64,000 nt of DNA from Clostridia bacterium (GCA_910574475.1 CAJTAT010000003.1:1-64000); one strand, 5' to 3'; shown: positions 15,103 through 24,062, numbered from the stretch's first letter. A program made the numbers and translations. The notes: a model not told the origin generated them from the letters alone.

Positions 15103-16794
15103 ATGGTTATAGGAATTGATTTAGGAACTACAAATAGTTTGGTGGCATATTTTTCGGAGGATGGCCCTAAGATTATTCCCAATCGCCTGGGTAAGCATCT
15201 GACGCCGTCTATTGTCAGTGTGGACGAAAAGGAACAGATTTATGTAGGTGAGACTGCCAGGGAACGGGGACTTTTGTACCCCGGAACCACAGCCCAGGTT
15301 TTTAAGCGGAGTATGGGAAGCACGAAGAAGTTTGATCTTGCGCATAAGCAGTTCACAGCGGAAGAATTATCTTCGTTTGTGCTTCGCTCCCTGAAAGAAG
15401 ATGCAGAAGAGTATTTAAAGGAAGAGGTCACAGAGGCAGTCATCAGCGTTCCGGCTTATTTTGACGACAAACGGAGAAAGGCCACGAAGCGGGCCGGGGA
15501 ACTGGCAGGGTTGAAGGTGGAGCGTATTATCAGTGAGCCTACGGCAGCAGCCATTGCTTATGGGCTCTACGAGAAGACAAAGAACACGAAGTTTCTTGTC
15601 TTTGACCTGGGGGGTGGCACCTTTGATGTGTCTATCCTGGAATTGTTTCAAAATATCCTGGAGGTTCGAGCTGTGGCCGGGGATAATTACCTGGGAGGAG
15701 AGGATTTCACAGAAGTTCTGGAAAAATACTTTTTACAGAAGAAAGAAATCGATCTGGATTCCCTGGATGCTAAGACGAGAGGACTCATCCATAAGGCAGC
15801 GGAGGAGTGCAAGCTTGGTTTTACTGACAGCAGCAAATCTAAATTTGCCTGTATTATAGACGGCAAGGCTGAGGAACTAGAGATCTCTTTGAAAGAGTAC
15901 GAAGAGCAGTGCGAACCACTTCTGGACAAGATACGAAAGCCTGTTCAAAGAAGCTTATCGGATGCTCATATTAAACTGGCAGATATTGATGTAGTTGTTC
16001 TGGTAGGAGGCGCCACAAGGCTTCCTGTGGTGAAGAACTTTATTGTAAAATTGTTCCGAAAATTTCCAGACACCTCCGTTCACCCTGACGAGGCTGTAGC
16101 TTTAGGAGCGGCAATTCAGGCAGCTATGAAGGAGCGCAACCAGGCAGTGAAGGAAGTGATTTTGACAGATGTATGTTCCTTTACTTTAGGCACAGAAGTG
16201 ACGGTGAACCGTGGAAACGGTCGCTATGAGTCAGGTCATTATTGCCCTATTATTGAGCGCAATACAGTCATTCCAGCCAGTAGAACAGAGAGGTTCTATA
16301 CCCTTCACGACGATCAGACAAAAATTACCATCAATATTCTCCAGGGAGAGAGCCGCTTTGCAGCCAACAACTTGCTCTTAGGAGAGCTTACAGTCAAAGT
16401 TCCCAAGAACCGTGCGGGAGAAGAGTCCGTAGATGTAACCTACACTTATGACATCAACTCCATTCTGGAGGTGGAAGTCAAGGTGATTTCCACAGGAGAG
16501 GTGAAAAAGCAGATTATCAAGAGTCAGGAAAATGAGATGACTGATGAGGAGATCAAAGAGCGCATGGAAGAACTGTCTTACCTGAAGATCCACCCCAGGG
16601 ATCAGGAAGAAAACAAGCTGTTGCTCTTGCGCTGCGAGCGCCTGTACGAGGAGAGCATGGGAGACATGCGCCGGGTGATCGACAATGAGATCCGCAAGTT
16701 TGAGGAAATCCTGAATACGAGAGACCGGGGAAAGATTGAAGAAGGACGGGAAGAACTGAAGAGGGCCCTGAAGGAGATAGAAGAGGACTTTTAA
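15103..16794 (+). CDS. hscC: HscC-type Hsp70 chaperone (563 aa)
   Basis: ATP-dependent chaperone. The ATPase domain (~1-370) shows IGIDLGTTNSLVAYF, DLGGGTFDVSIL and VGGATRLPVV; the substrate-binding beta domain follows, beginning at LTDVCSFTLGTEV, with a short helical lid. At 563 residues it is shorter than DnaK (~610-640) and closely matches the length and sequence style of E. coli HscC (e.g. PIIERNT, LKIHPRD). It lies 41 bases after the J-like/TPR gene and 24 before the ybaK-type gene. GrpE and a canonical DnaJ are not nearby. Its clients are unknown. Confidence 0.85.
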   Translation: MVIGIDLGTTNSLVAYFSEDGPKIIPNRLGKHLTPSIVSVDEKEQIYVGETARERGLLYPGTTAQVFKRSMGSTKKFDLAHKQFTAEELSSFVLRSLKEDAEEYLKEEVTEAVISVPAYFDDKRRKATKRAGELAGLKVERIISEPTAAAIAYGLYEKTKNTKFLVFDLGGGTFDVSILELFQNILEVRAVAGDNYLGGEDFTEVLEKYFLQKKEIDLDSLDAKTRGLIHKAAEECKLGFTDSSKSKFACIIDGKAEELEISLKEYEEQCEPLLDKIRKPVQRSLSDAHIKLADIDVVVLVGGATRLPVVKNFIVKLFRKFPDTSVHPDEAVALGAAIQAAMKERNQAVKEVILTDVCSFTLGTEVTVNRGNGRYESGHYCPIIERNTVIPASRTERFYTLHDDQTKITINILQGESRFAANNLLLGELTVKVPKNRAGEESVDVTYTYDINSILEVEVKVISTGEVKKQIIKSQENEMTDEEIKERMEELSYLKIHPRDQEENKLLLLRCERLYEESMGDMRRVIDNEIRKFEEILNTRDRGKIEEGREELKRALKEIEEDF

Positions 16795-16818
16795 TCATAG
16801 ATAAAAGGAGTAGGAAAA

Positions 16819-17301
16819 GTGTCGATTGAGATTGTACGAAATTATCTTCGTTCCTTTGGAATGGAGGAGCGGATTCAGGAATTTGAAGTGTCCAGCGCTA
16901 CGGTGGAGCTGGCGGCTCAGGCGGTGGGCTGTGAGCCGGCCAGGATTGCAAAAACCTTGTCATTTAAAGTTGGAGAGGATCCGATTTTAATCGTAACGGC
17001 AGGAGACGCAAAGATTGACAACCGCAAGTACAAAGATAAGTTTGGTAAAAAGGCAGTCATGCTGTCGCCAGATGAGGTGGTCACTCTGATTGGCCATGCT
17101 ATTGGCGGGGTCTGCCCTTTTGGAGTGCCAGAAACGGTATCTGTCTACCTGGATGAATCTATGAAACGATTTGAGACAGTGTTTCCTGCAGCGGGAAGCT
17201 CCAACAGTGCCATTGAGATGAATATGGAAGAGCTAAAGCAATATTCCAGGGCGAAGGAATGGGTAGATGTCTGTAAAGGATGGCAGGAGCAGGAAGTATG
17301 A
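16819..17301 (+). CDS. YbaK/EbsC-type aminoacyl-tRNA deacylase (160 aa)
   Basis: Small editing-domain protein of the YbaK/ProX group, which removes wrong amino acids from tRNA (typically Cys- or Ala-tRNAPro). The conserved stretch KTLSFKV ... AGDAKIDNRKYKDKFG ... GGVCPFG is intact. The start is GTG at 16819 with AAGGAG nine bases upstream. Its stop overlaps the next gene's start (ATGA at 17298-17301), so the two are cotranslated; a metabolic link with precorrin-2 dehydrogenase is not obvious. Confidence 0.85.
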   Translation: MSIEIVRNYLRSFGMEERIQEFEVSSATVELAAQAVGCEPARIAKTLSFKVGEDPILIVTAGDAKIDNRKYKDKFGKKAVMLSPDEVVTLIGHAIGGVCPFGVPETVSVYLDESMKRFETVFPAAGSSNSAIEMNMEELKQYSRAKEWVDVCKGWQEQEV

Positions 17302-17756
17302 GTCGGTATTTTCCCCTGTTTGTGAATTTGGAAGGGAAAAAGATCTGGATCTATGGAGCAGGAGAAATTGCATCCCGAAGAATTTCAGCCCTCTTTGATT
17401 TTGGCTGTGAGCTTACTGTGATTGCACCAAAAGCCTCAGAGAAGGTAGAGAGCCTCTTCAATACAGGAAAGCTTGTGTGGAGGCAGGAGGAGTATAGCCC
17501 CGGGGAGATTCCGGCGGACGTCTGTCTGATACTGGCTGCAACGGATCAGAAAGAGATCAATGCCCAGATTGGGGCAGAATGTAAGAAAAAAAAGATTCTT
17601 GTAAATGTGTGCAGTGACAAAAATCTCTGTGACTTCTATTTTCCTGGTTTGGCTGTCAATGGGAATCTTGTGGCAGGCGTGACGGCAGGAGGAGAAGATC
17701 ACAAAAGGGCAAGGGCGGCAACAGAAAAAGTTCAAGCTGTGGTGAAAGAGATGTAA
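17298..17756 (+). CDS. precorrin-2 dehydrogenase / siroheme synthase N-domain (152 aa)
   Basis: NAD-dependent enzyme converting precorrin-2 to sirohydrochlorin (and possibly chelating iron). The Rossmann motif is IYGAGEIASRRISAL, then the family's ILAATDQKEINAQI and VNVCSDKNLCDFYFP. It lacks the C-terminal methyltransferase of CysG, like SirC/YlnF. ATG 17298 overlaps the previous stop and has AGGAG eight bases upstream; an in-frame ATG at 17280 is inferior. hemB follows after a promoter, so it belongs to a tetrapyrrole set that lacks hemA, hemC and hemD/cobA in this window. Confidence 0.85.
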   Translation: MSRYFPLFVNLEGKKIWIYGAGEIASRRISALFDFGCELTVIAPKASEKVESLFNTGKLVWRQEEYSPGEIPADVCLILAATDQKEINAQIGAECKKKKILVNVCSDKNLCDFYFPGLAVNGNLVAGVTAGGEDHKRARAATEKVQAVVKEM

Positions 17757-17767
17757 AGGGAGACGCA

Positions 17768-17797
17768 TTGCACCTATTATAGAATATATGGTATAAT
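17768..17797 (+). promoter_or_regulatory. promoter upstream of hemB
   Basis: TTGCAC (17768-17773), 18-bp spacer, TATAAT (17792-17797). The ~80-nt leader has a weak hairpin (GACCT ... AGGTC). Confidence 0.5.
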
Positions 17798-17881
17798 TTG
17801 GATAGACCTTGTCGAGCAAAGTTCGCCAGGTCCACTGAGGGTAAAATAGAAATTTAAATTAGGAAAAGAGGTTTTCATCTT

Positions 17882-18865
17882 ATGAAAATGAACATACGGC
17901 CCCGTCGTCTTCGGACAGGTGCTTATCTGCGTAAAATGGTCCGTGAGACGCGAATGGACAAGAGCTCTCTGATTTATCCTATGTTTATTAAGGAGGGAGC
18001 TGGACTGGAGGAAGAAATTCCAACCATGCCGGGACAGTATCGCTACAGCATTGATCGGATGCCCTATGCCCTGGAAAAGCTTCAAAAGGCAGGGGTAGGC
18101 AGCGTCATGTTCTTTGGAATTCCAGAGCATAAAGATGCCTGCGGCAGCGGCGCCTATGCAGAGGATGGTATTGTACAGAAAGCATTTCGGGAAGCGAAAA
18201 GTAAGTTTCCAGATCTCTATTGTATCGGCGATATATGTATGTGTGAATATACCTCCCACGGTCACTGTGGAATCCTGAATGGCGAGTACGTGGATAATGA
18301 TAAGACTTTAGATTACCTGGCAAAGATTGCCCTTTCTCAGGTACAGGCTGGAGCAGATATGGTAGCTCCTTCCGATATGATGGATGGACGTGTGGGCGCT
18401 ATCAGAAGCATGTTGGATGCCAATGGATTTTTAGAAACTCCCATAATGTCCTATGCAGTAAAGTATGCCTCCGCCTTCTATGGTCCTTTCCGGGATGCGG
18501 CAGGTAGTGCTCCAGCCTTTGGCGACCGCAAGTCCTACCAGATGGACTTCCATAACAGTAGAGAAGCCATAAAGGAAGCCTTGCTGGATGTGGAGGAAGG
18601 AGCAGATATCATTATGGTGAAGCCTGCCATGAGCTATCTGGATGTGCTTGCGAAGGTAAAAGAAGAGATTCATCTTCCTGTGGCTGCTTACAGTGTCAGT
18701 GGAGAGTATGCCATGATTAAGGGAGCGGCTTCCCTGGGCTATGTGGATGAGGCATCTATTATCTGCGAGACAGCAGTGAGCGCTTACCGAGCTGGCGTGG
18801 ATATGTATCTGACTTATTTTGCACCAGAGATAGCAGCGTTTATGGATGAAGGAAGAATCGGGTGA
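17882..18865 (+). CDS. hemB: delta-aminolevulinic acid dehydratase (porphobilinogen synthase)
   Basis: Condenses two 5-aminolevulinate molecules to porphobilinogen, the second common step of tetrapyrrole synthesis. 327 residues, full length. The zinc-type cysteine motif is CMCEYTSHGHCG, and the two active-site lysines lie near residue 194 (SYAVKYASAFYG) and residue 247 (MVKPAMSYLD). It is followed 12 bases later by hemL, which makes its substrate, so the pair supplies porphobilinogen. In an anaerobe of this kind the end product is most likely corrinoid or siroheme. Confidence 0.95.
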   Translation: MKMNIRPRRLRTGAYLRKMVRETRMDKSSLIYPMFIKEGAGLEEEIPTMPGQYRYSIDRMPYALEKLQKAGVGSVMFFGIPEHKDACGSGAYAEDGIVQKAFREAKSKFPDLYCIGDICMCEYTSHGHCGILNGEYVDNDKTLDYLAKIALSQVQAGADMVAPSDMMDGRVGAIRSMLDANGFLETPIMSYAVKYASAFYGPFRDAAGSAPAFGDRKSYQMDFHNSREAIKEALLDVEEGADIIMVKPAMSYLDVLAKVKEEIHLPVAAYSVSGEYAMIKGAASLGYVDEASIICETAVSAYRAGVDMYLTYFAPEIAAFMDEGRIG

Positions 18866-18877
18866 GGGAGGACTCAG

Positions 18878-20170
18878 ATGAAAGAGACACAGACAATAAA
18901 ACGGTCAGAAATGCTTTTTGAGCGAGCATTAAAACGGATTCCCGGCGGAGTGAATTCACCAGTTCGGGCTTTTGGCTCTGTGGGGGAGGCACCACGGCTG
19001 ATTGCATCGGCAGATGGCTCACATCTGACAGATGTGGATGGCAATACCTATCTGGACTTTATCGGCTCCTGGGGGCCTATGATTTTGGGGCACAACCATC
19101 CGGTCGTATTGGAGGCAGTACAGGAAGCCTGCACACATGGCCTAAGCTTTGGGGCAGCTACAGAGCGGGAAGTAGAGATGGCAGAGCTTATCTGTAGTTT
19201 AGTACCCTCTATTGAGATGGTTCGTATGGTGAATTCCGGGACTGAGGCTGTGATGAGTGCCCTCAGGGTGGCAAGAGGATATACAGGCCGCAGCAAACTT
19301 ATTAAGTTTGCAGGTTGTTATCATGGCCACTGTGATGCCATGCTGGTCAAGGCGGGTTCAGGGGTGATGACGGCAGGAATTCCCGACAGTGCAGGCGTAC
19401 CTACAAGCTGTACAAAGGATACATTGACAGCAGGATACAATGATTTGGACTATGTGAAAAGGCTGTTTGAGCTCTGCGGCAATGACATTGCGGCGGTGAT
19501 TGTGGAACCGGTTGGCGCCAATATGGGGGTGGTACCTCCTGAGGAGGGATTCCTTGAGGGGCTTAGGGAGCTCTGTACAAAGAATGGCAGCCTCCTGATC
19601 TTTGACGAGGTAATCACAGGTTTTCGTCTCGGTCTGTCTGGTGCACAGGGGCATTTTGGAGTGAATCCAGATTTGACTACCTTTGGAAAAATTATCGGAG
19701 GAGGTATGCCAGTAGGCGCTTACGGTGGAAGAAAAGATGTGATGGAGATGGTGGCGCCTTTGGGAGCTGTCTACCAGGCAGGTACTTTAAGTGGCAATCC
19801 AGTGGCTATGGCCGCCGGACTTGCAGAGCTTCGTCTGTTGAGAGATACGCCAGATTTCTACGAAAAGCTTCACCAAAAGTCCGAGCGTTTATTTGAGGGC
19901 ATGAAAGAAATTCTTAGAGAAGCAGGCAGCTCCTATCAGCTCAACTATATTGGTTCTCTTGGCAGTCTGTTTTTTACACCAGAGAAGGTGAAGGATTACG
20001 CTTCCGCAAAGACTTCTGATACAGAGGCTTTTGCCCGGTATTTCTCTCATATGCTTCGGGCAGGTATTTATCTGGCGCCCTCTCAATTTGAGGCTATGTT
20101 TGTCTCAGCAGCTTTGACGGAGGAAGAGATTGAGAGAACTCTTACAGCAGTGAGGGAATACTTTCTATAA
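18878..20170 (+). CDS. hemL: glutamate-1-semialdehyde 2,1-aminomutase
   Basis: PLP-dependent aminomutase that turns glutamate-1-semialdehyde into 5-aminolevulinate. 430 residues with NSGTEAVMSALRVARG (PLP phosphate region), FDEVITGFR and the Schiff-base lysine in TFGKIIGGGMPVGAYGG (about Lys271). It shares an operon with hemB. hemA, which makes the semialdehyde from glutamyl-tRNA, is not in the window and must be elsewhere if the pathway is complete. Ribosome site GAGGGAGGA is well placed. Confidence 0.95.
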   Translation: MKETQTIKRSEMLFERALKRIPGGVNSPVRAFGSVGEAPRLIASADGSHLTDVDGNTYLDFIGSWGPMILGHNHPVVLEAVQEACTHGLSFGAATEREVEMAELICSLVPSIEMVRMVNSGTEAVMSALRVARGYTGRSKLIKFAGCYHGHCDAMLVKAGSGVMTAGIPDSAGVPTSCTKDTLTAGYNDLDYVKRLFELCGNDIAAVIVEPVGANMGVVPPEEGFLEGLRELCTKNGSLLIFDEVITGFRLGLSGAQGHFGVNPDLTTFGKIIGGGMPVGAYGGRKDVMEMVAPLGAVYQAGTLSGNPVAMAAGLAELRLLRDTPDFYEKLHQKSERLFEGMKEILREAGSSYQLNYIGSLGSLFFTPEKVKDYASAKTSDTEAFARYFSHMLRAGIYLAPSQFEAMFVSAALTEEEIERTLTAVREYFL

Positions 20171-20190
20171 AATTTATGGAGGAAAGACCT

Positions 20191-21240
20191 ATGGAAAAGA
20201 AAAAGTATGTAGCCTATGTGGGTACTTACACACATGGAAGCAGTGAGGGAATCCATTTGTTTGATTTGGATGTGGAAAATGGAAGTATGATAGAGAGAAA
20301 GGTTATCAAAATCAATAATCCTTCTTATATCAAACTGTCTCACAACGGAAAATTTCTCTATTCCATTGCGGACGAAGGAGTACGCTCCTTTCGGATTATG
20401 CCAGATGGGGATCTGGAACCTATGAACTGTGCCGGGATTGATGGAATGAGAGGATGTTACCTCTCCACAGACAAAGAGGATGAATTCCTCTTTGTGGGAG
20501 GCTGGCACGATGGAAAAGTGACAGTTCTTCGTCTGAACGAGGATGGGACAGTGGGAGAGCTTACAGATGGTATCTTCCATAAAGGCCTTGGAAGCGTGGC
20601 AGAGAGAAATTTTCGGCCCCATGTAAACTGTGTCAACCTGACTCCTGATGGCAAATACCTCTGTGCAGTAGACTTAGGGACAGATCAGATTAAAATCTAC
20701 AAATTTAATCGCCGGACGGGAAAGCTTTCTCTTGTTGACTTACTCCTCTGTGAGCTGGAATCTGCTCCCCGAATTATCAAATTCAGCCAGAGTGAGAAGT
20801 ATGCCTATGTAATTAGTGAGTTGAAAAACTATATTACCGTATATCAATACGATGGATCAAAGAAGACTCCTTCCTTTGAGCTGATTCAGAAAGTTCCTAC
20901 ACTTAATGAGTATCACTCTGCTACCAGTGCAGCCTGTGCTCTGCGTTTTTCCAAGGATGGGACGAAGGTCCTTTGTACCAATGCAGGAGATAACACTGCA
21001 GGCGTCTTCCATGTAGATTTAGAGACGGGATTGTTAGAGCGAATCTGTGTGCTTCCAATCAGCGGCGACTATCCAAAGGCTATTGATTTCTTCCCGGATA
21101 ACCGCCATATTATGTCTCTGAATCATGAGTCAAATACCATTACAATTTTTGAGATGAATTATGAGAAGAAGTATTTTTCAATGAAGGGAAAACCGATTTC
21201 TATTGAGACACCCAATTGTATTCTTGTGTCAGAGGTATGA
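20191..21240 (+). CDS. lactonase-family seven-bladed beta-propeller (349 aa)
   Basis: Protein of the YbhE/6-phosphogluconolactonase (PF10282-type) propeller family, beginning YVAYVGTYTHGSSEGIHLF. Repeating blade-like strands run through its length (e.g. FSKDGTKVLCTNAGDNTAG). The family includes 6-phosphogluconolactonase and carboxymuconate cyclase, but many members are unassigned. ATG 20191 has GGAGG eight bases upstream; the in-frame ATG at 20176 lies before that site and was rejected. It starts 20 bases after hemL and may be cotranscribed with it, without an evident functional link. Confidence 0.75.
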   Translation: MEKKKYVAYVGTYTHGSSEGIHLFDLDVENGSMIERKVIKINNPSYIKLSHNGKFLYSIADEGVRSFRIMPDGDLEPMNCAGIDGMRGCYLSTDKEDEFLFVGGWHDGKVTVLRLNEDGTVGELTDGIFHKGLGSVAERNFRPHVNCVNLTPDGKYLCAVDLGTDQIKIYKFNRRTGKLSLVDLLLCELESAPRIIKFSQSEKYAYVISELKNYITVYQYDGSKKTPSFELIQKVPTLNEYHSATSAACALRFSKDGTKVLCTNAGDNTAGVFHVDLETGLLERICVLPISGDYPKAIDFFPDNRHIMSLNHESNTITIFEMNYEKKYFSMKGKPISIETPNCILVSEV

Positions 21241-21308
21241 TAGCTTTCTTATGGCTGTGAATCGTAACTTTTGCATAACAAAAAGTACAATTATTTTTGG
21301 TACAGGGC

Positions 21309-21337
21309 TTGAAAATTACTGTTAAAACAAATAGAAT
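21309..21337 (+). promoter_or_regulatory. promoter for pduL-ackA
   Basis: TTGAAA (21309-21314), 17-bp spacer, TAGAAT (21332-21337). A small hairpin GCGTTC/GAACGC (21365-21370, 21384-21389) lies in the leader. Confidence 0.55.
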
Positions 21338-21423
21338 AATGTTAAGGTCGCGTTTAGCGATATTGCGTTCAGTTATCTTGAAAGAACGCTGCGAATATAC
21401 AATAAAGAAAAGGAGAATGTATT

Positions 21424-21990
21424 ATGAATTTCGTTGTTGAAACATCTGCACGCCATGTACATGTAACACAGGAAGATCTGGAGACCTTATTTGGTAAGGG
21501 TTATGAGCTGACTAAGAAAAAGGATTTGTCTCAGCCAGGCCAGTTTGCATGTGCGGAAAAAGTAACTATCGTAGGAACAAAAAAAGAGATGGCAGCTTCT
21601 ATCCTGGGACCTGTTCGCCCTGAGACTCAGATTGAGCTTTCTCTGACAGACGCTCGTTCCATCGGTGTGACAGCTCCTATCCGCGAGTCTGGCGATGTGG
21701 CAGGAAGCGGAGCATGTAAGCTGGTAGGACCTGCAGGAGAGGTAGAGCTGAAGGAAGGTGTGATTGCTGCAAAGCGCCACATTCATGCAACTCCAGAAGA
21801 TGCAGAAAAGCTTGGCGTAAAGGACAAAGACGTAGTGTCTGTAAAGATCGACAGCGACGGCAGAAGCCTTGTATTTGGAGACGTCATCGTTCGCGTAAGC
21901 CCCAAATATGCTCTGGCTATGCACATTGATACAGACGAGTCCAACGCTGCTGGCTGCGCAGGAACTGTATACGGTGAGATTGTAAAATAA
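21424..21990 (+). CDS. pduL: PduL-type phosphate acyltransferase (188 aa)
   Basis: Transfers an acyl group between CoA and phosphate (acetyl-CoA or propanoyl-CoA). PduL is unrelated to Pta and has duplicated barrel domains with zinc-ligand histidines, seen here as SARHVHVT near the start and AKRHIHATP in the middle. There is no N-terminal microcompartment-targeting extension, so it is a cytoplasmic form. ackA follows 31 bases downstream, which points to acetyl-CoA to acetate conversion with ATP formation, as in some acetogens that lack Pta. Confidence 0.9.
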   Translation: MNFVVETSARHVHVTQEDLETLFGKGYELTKKKDLSQPGQFACAEKVTIVGTKKEMAASILGPVRPETQIELSLTDARSIGVTAPIRESGDVAGSGACKLVGPAGEVELKEGVIAAKRHIHATPEDAEKLGVKDKDVVSVKIDSDGRSLVFGDVIVRVSPKYALAMHIDTDESNAAGCAGTVYGEIVK

Positions 21991-22021
21991 ATTATAGTAA
22001 ATTAAGGGAGAATACATAATC

Positions 22022-23215
22022 ATGAAAGTATTAGTATTGAATTGCGGAAGCTCTTCTTTAAAGTATCAGTTGATTGATATGGAAAACGAGAGTGTAATGG
22101 CGAAAGGTCTTTGTGAGAGAATTGGAATTGATGGTTCTAAGCTGACCCACAAGGCAAATGACAAAGAGATGGTAGTGGAGCAGCCTATGCCAAAGCATAC
22201 AGAGGCTATTTCTCTTGTTATGAAAGCTTTAGTAGATCCAGAGTACGGTGTAATTACTGATACAAAAGAGATTGCTGCAGTAGGTCATCGTGTCTTGCAC
22301 GGGGGAACTGTGTACAGTGAGTCTATCGTAGTGAACGAGGATGTGAAGAGAGTGATCCGTGAGTGCTTTGATCTGGGACCGCTTCACAATCCGGCAAACC
22401 TGATGGGTATCGAAGCCTGTGAAGAGGCTATGCCAGGAACTCCCAATGTAGCTGTATGGGATACCGCTTTCGGTATGGCTATGGATGAGAAAGCTTACCT
22501 CTATGCGATTCCTCATGAGTATTACGAGAAGTACAGTATTCGTCGTTATGGTTTCCACGGTACCAGTCATATGTTCGTATCTGGAGAGGCCATTAAGTTT
22601 GCAGGCCTGGATCCGGAAAAAGGCAAGGTTATCGTGTGCCACCTTGGCAATGGAGCCAGCATTTCTGCTTCCATCGGCGGCAAATGTGTAGATACCTCCA
22701 TGGGACTTACCCCTCTTGAGGGTCTGATTATGGGAACCAGAAGCGGAGACCTTGATCCGGCCGTTGTACAGACAATTTGCAACAAAGAAGGAAAGGATGT
22801 CAATGAGGTTCTTAACATTCTCAACAAGAAGTCAGGTGTACTTGGTATGAGCGGCGGAGTATCCAGCGACTTCCGTGATATTGAGAAGGCTAGGGAAGAG
22901 GGCAACCATCTGGCAGACGTTGCACTTCAGGCATTTATTTACCGGGTAGCAAAATATATCGGCGCTTACACAGCAGCTATGAACGGTGTGGATGCTATTG
23001 CATTTACAGCAGGCGTAGGTGAGAATGATATTAAGAGCCGCAAGGCTATCTGTGAGTATCTTGGCTATCTGGGTGTCAAGATTGACGATGAGGCAAATAA
23101 TTGCCGTGGCAAGAATCAGATGATCTCCACTGCAGATTCTAAAGTAAAGGTTATGATTCTTCCCACCAATGAAGAATTGGCAATTGCCCGTGAGACACTT
23201 CGCCTTGTAAAATAG
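22022..23215 (+). CDS. ackA: acetate kinase
   Basis: Forms ATP and acetate from acetyl phosphate. 397 residues, full length: N-terminal VLNCGSSSLKYQLI, the GFHGTSH motif, the HLGNGASI phosphate loop and TAGVGEND near the C-terminus. It is in an operon with pduL. In energy metabolism it provides the substrate-level phosphorylation step. Confidence 0.97.
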   Translation: MKVLVLNCGSSSLKYQLIDMENESVMAKGLCERIGIDGSKLTHKANDKEMVVEQPMPKHTEAISLVMKALVDPEYGVITDTKEIAAVGHRVLHGGTVYSESIVVNEDVKRVIRECFDLGPLHNPANLMGIEACEEAMPGTPNVAVWDTAFGMAMDEKAYLYAIPHEYYEKYSIRRYGFHGTSHMFVSGEAIKFAGLDPEKGKVIVCHLGNGASISASIGGKCVDTSMGLTPLEGLIMGTRSGDLDPAVVQTICNKEGKDVNEVLNILNKKSGVLGMSGGVSSDFRDIEKAREEGNHLADVALQAFIYRVAKYIGAYTAAMNGVDAIAFTAGVGENDIKSRKAICEYLGYLGVKIDDEANNCRGKNQMISTADSKVKVMILPTNEELAIARETLRLVK

Positions 23216-23233
23216 AACGTCAAGAATTTAGTC

Positions 23234-23262
23234 TTGACAAACTCTTCCATGCTGAGTATAAT
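23234..23262 (+). promoter_or_regulatory. consensus sigma-A promoter for yceD-rpmF
   Basis: TTGACA (23234-23239), 17-bp spacer, TATAAT (23257-23262): a perfect match. A 7-bp inverted repeat GTCAAGA/TCTTGAC (23219-23225, 23232-23238) touches the -35 and may be chance. Confidence 0.85.
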
Positions 23263-23288
23263 ATCCTAGTGTGCATTAGGAGAGTACT

Positions 23289-23810
23289 ATGCTAATTGAT
23301 TTGACAGATGTTTTATCCTGTGATGATAAAGTAGTGACGAAGACAGCATGTGTGGAGCTTCCTTCTTTTGACAGCAATCTTGGAAGCTTTCCCCTTAAAG
23401 AGAGAGAGCCCTTCACACTTACTCTTACCAATCTGGGTGATGATAAGTTACTCATAGAAGGAAGAGTAAGACTGGCAGCTTTGATTCCCTGTGACCGCTG
23501 TCTGGACGAAGTGAAGACTTTTCTGGAGCTTGTTATCGATAAAGAAGTGGACATGAAGCAGTCTGCTGAAGGCAGGATAGAAGATTTGGATGAAACAGAT
23601 TTTGTCATTGGATACAACCTGGATGTAGATAAGCTTATCTACAGTGAGATTTTGGTGAACTGGCCGATGAAGACTTTGTGCAAGGAGGACTGTAAAGGAA
23701 TCTGCAGAAAGTGCGGGACGAATCTCAATCATGGTTCCTGTGACTGTGATACGGTGGAATTGGATCCAAGAATGGCCGTAATAGCCGAAATATTTAAGAA
23801 CTGTAATTAG
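23289..23810 (+). CDS. DUF177/YceD-family protein (173 aa)
   Basis: Conserved protein nearly always located before rpmF. It has two CXXC pairs (LIPCDRCLDEV and CKGICRKCG), the second pair followed by the motif GTNLNHGSC. Its role is linked to large-subunit rRNA/ribosome assembly in several lineages, but the mechanism is unknown. Its own ribosome site is AGGAG (23278-23282). L32 follows 14 bases downstream. Confidence 0.85.
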   Translation: MLIDLTDVLSCDDKVVTKTACVELPSFDSNLGSFPLKEREPFTLTLTNLGDDKLLIEGRVRLAALIPCDRCLDEVKTFLELVIDKEVDMKQSAEGRIEDLDETDFVIGYNLDVDKLIYSEILVNWPMKTLCKEDCKGICRKCGTNLNHGSCDCDTVELDPRMAVIAEIFKNCN

Positions 23811-23824
23811 AGGAGGTGTAACCG

Positions 23825-24004
23825 ATGTCTATTTGTCCAAAGAATAAATCTTCTAAGGGAAGAAGAGATAAGAGACGCGCAAACTGGAAAATGGGTGCTG
23901 TGAATCTGGTGAAGTGCAGCAAATGTGGCGAACTGATGATGCCCCACAGAGTTTGCAAAGCTTGCGGATCTTATAACAAAAAAGAGATTATCTCTGTAGA
24001 CTAA
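23825..24004 (+). CDS. rpmF: 50S ribosomal protein L32
   Basis: A 59-residue protein starting MSICPKNKSSKGRRDKRRAN and carrying two CXXC zinc knuckles (CSKCGE, CKACGS): the standard L32 form with zinc ligands. AGGAGGTG (23811-23818) precedes the ATG. It is the end of the yceD-rpmF operon, directly before a strong terminator. In this organism plsX does not follow, unlike in many other Firmicutes. Confidence 0.95.
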   Translation: MSICPKNKSSKGRRDKRRANWKMGAVNLVKCSKCGELMMPHRVCKACGSYNKKEIISVD

Positions 24005-24020
24005 TCAAATGGCAAAAATT

Positions 24021-24062
24021 AAAATCAGGAATGAAGCTTAAGGTTTCATTCCTGATTTTTTA
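24021..24062. terminator. bidirectional terminator after rpmF
   Basis: AAAATCAGGAATGAA (24021-24035) pairs with TTCATTCCTGATTTT (24045-24059), then T's; on the other strand a T5 run follows, so it also serves the convergent gene at 24138. A further inverted repeat GAGGCGCA/TGCGCCTC (24071-24078, 24105-24112) with an inner TTGC/GCAA stem lies between them. Confidence 0.85.

Noticed and set aside
17777..18265. 162-residue minus ORF
   Set aside because: Antisense to hemB and its promoter; no motif.
20083..20622. 179-residue minus ORF
   Set aside because: Antisense to hemL end and the lactonase-like gene; no motif.
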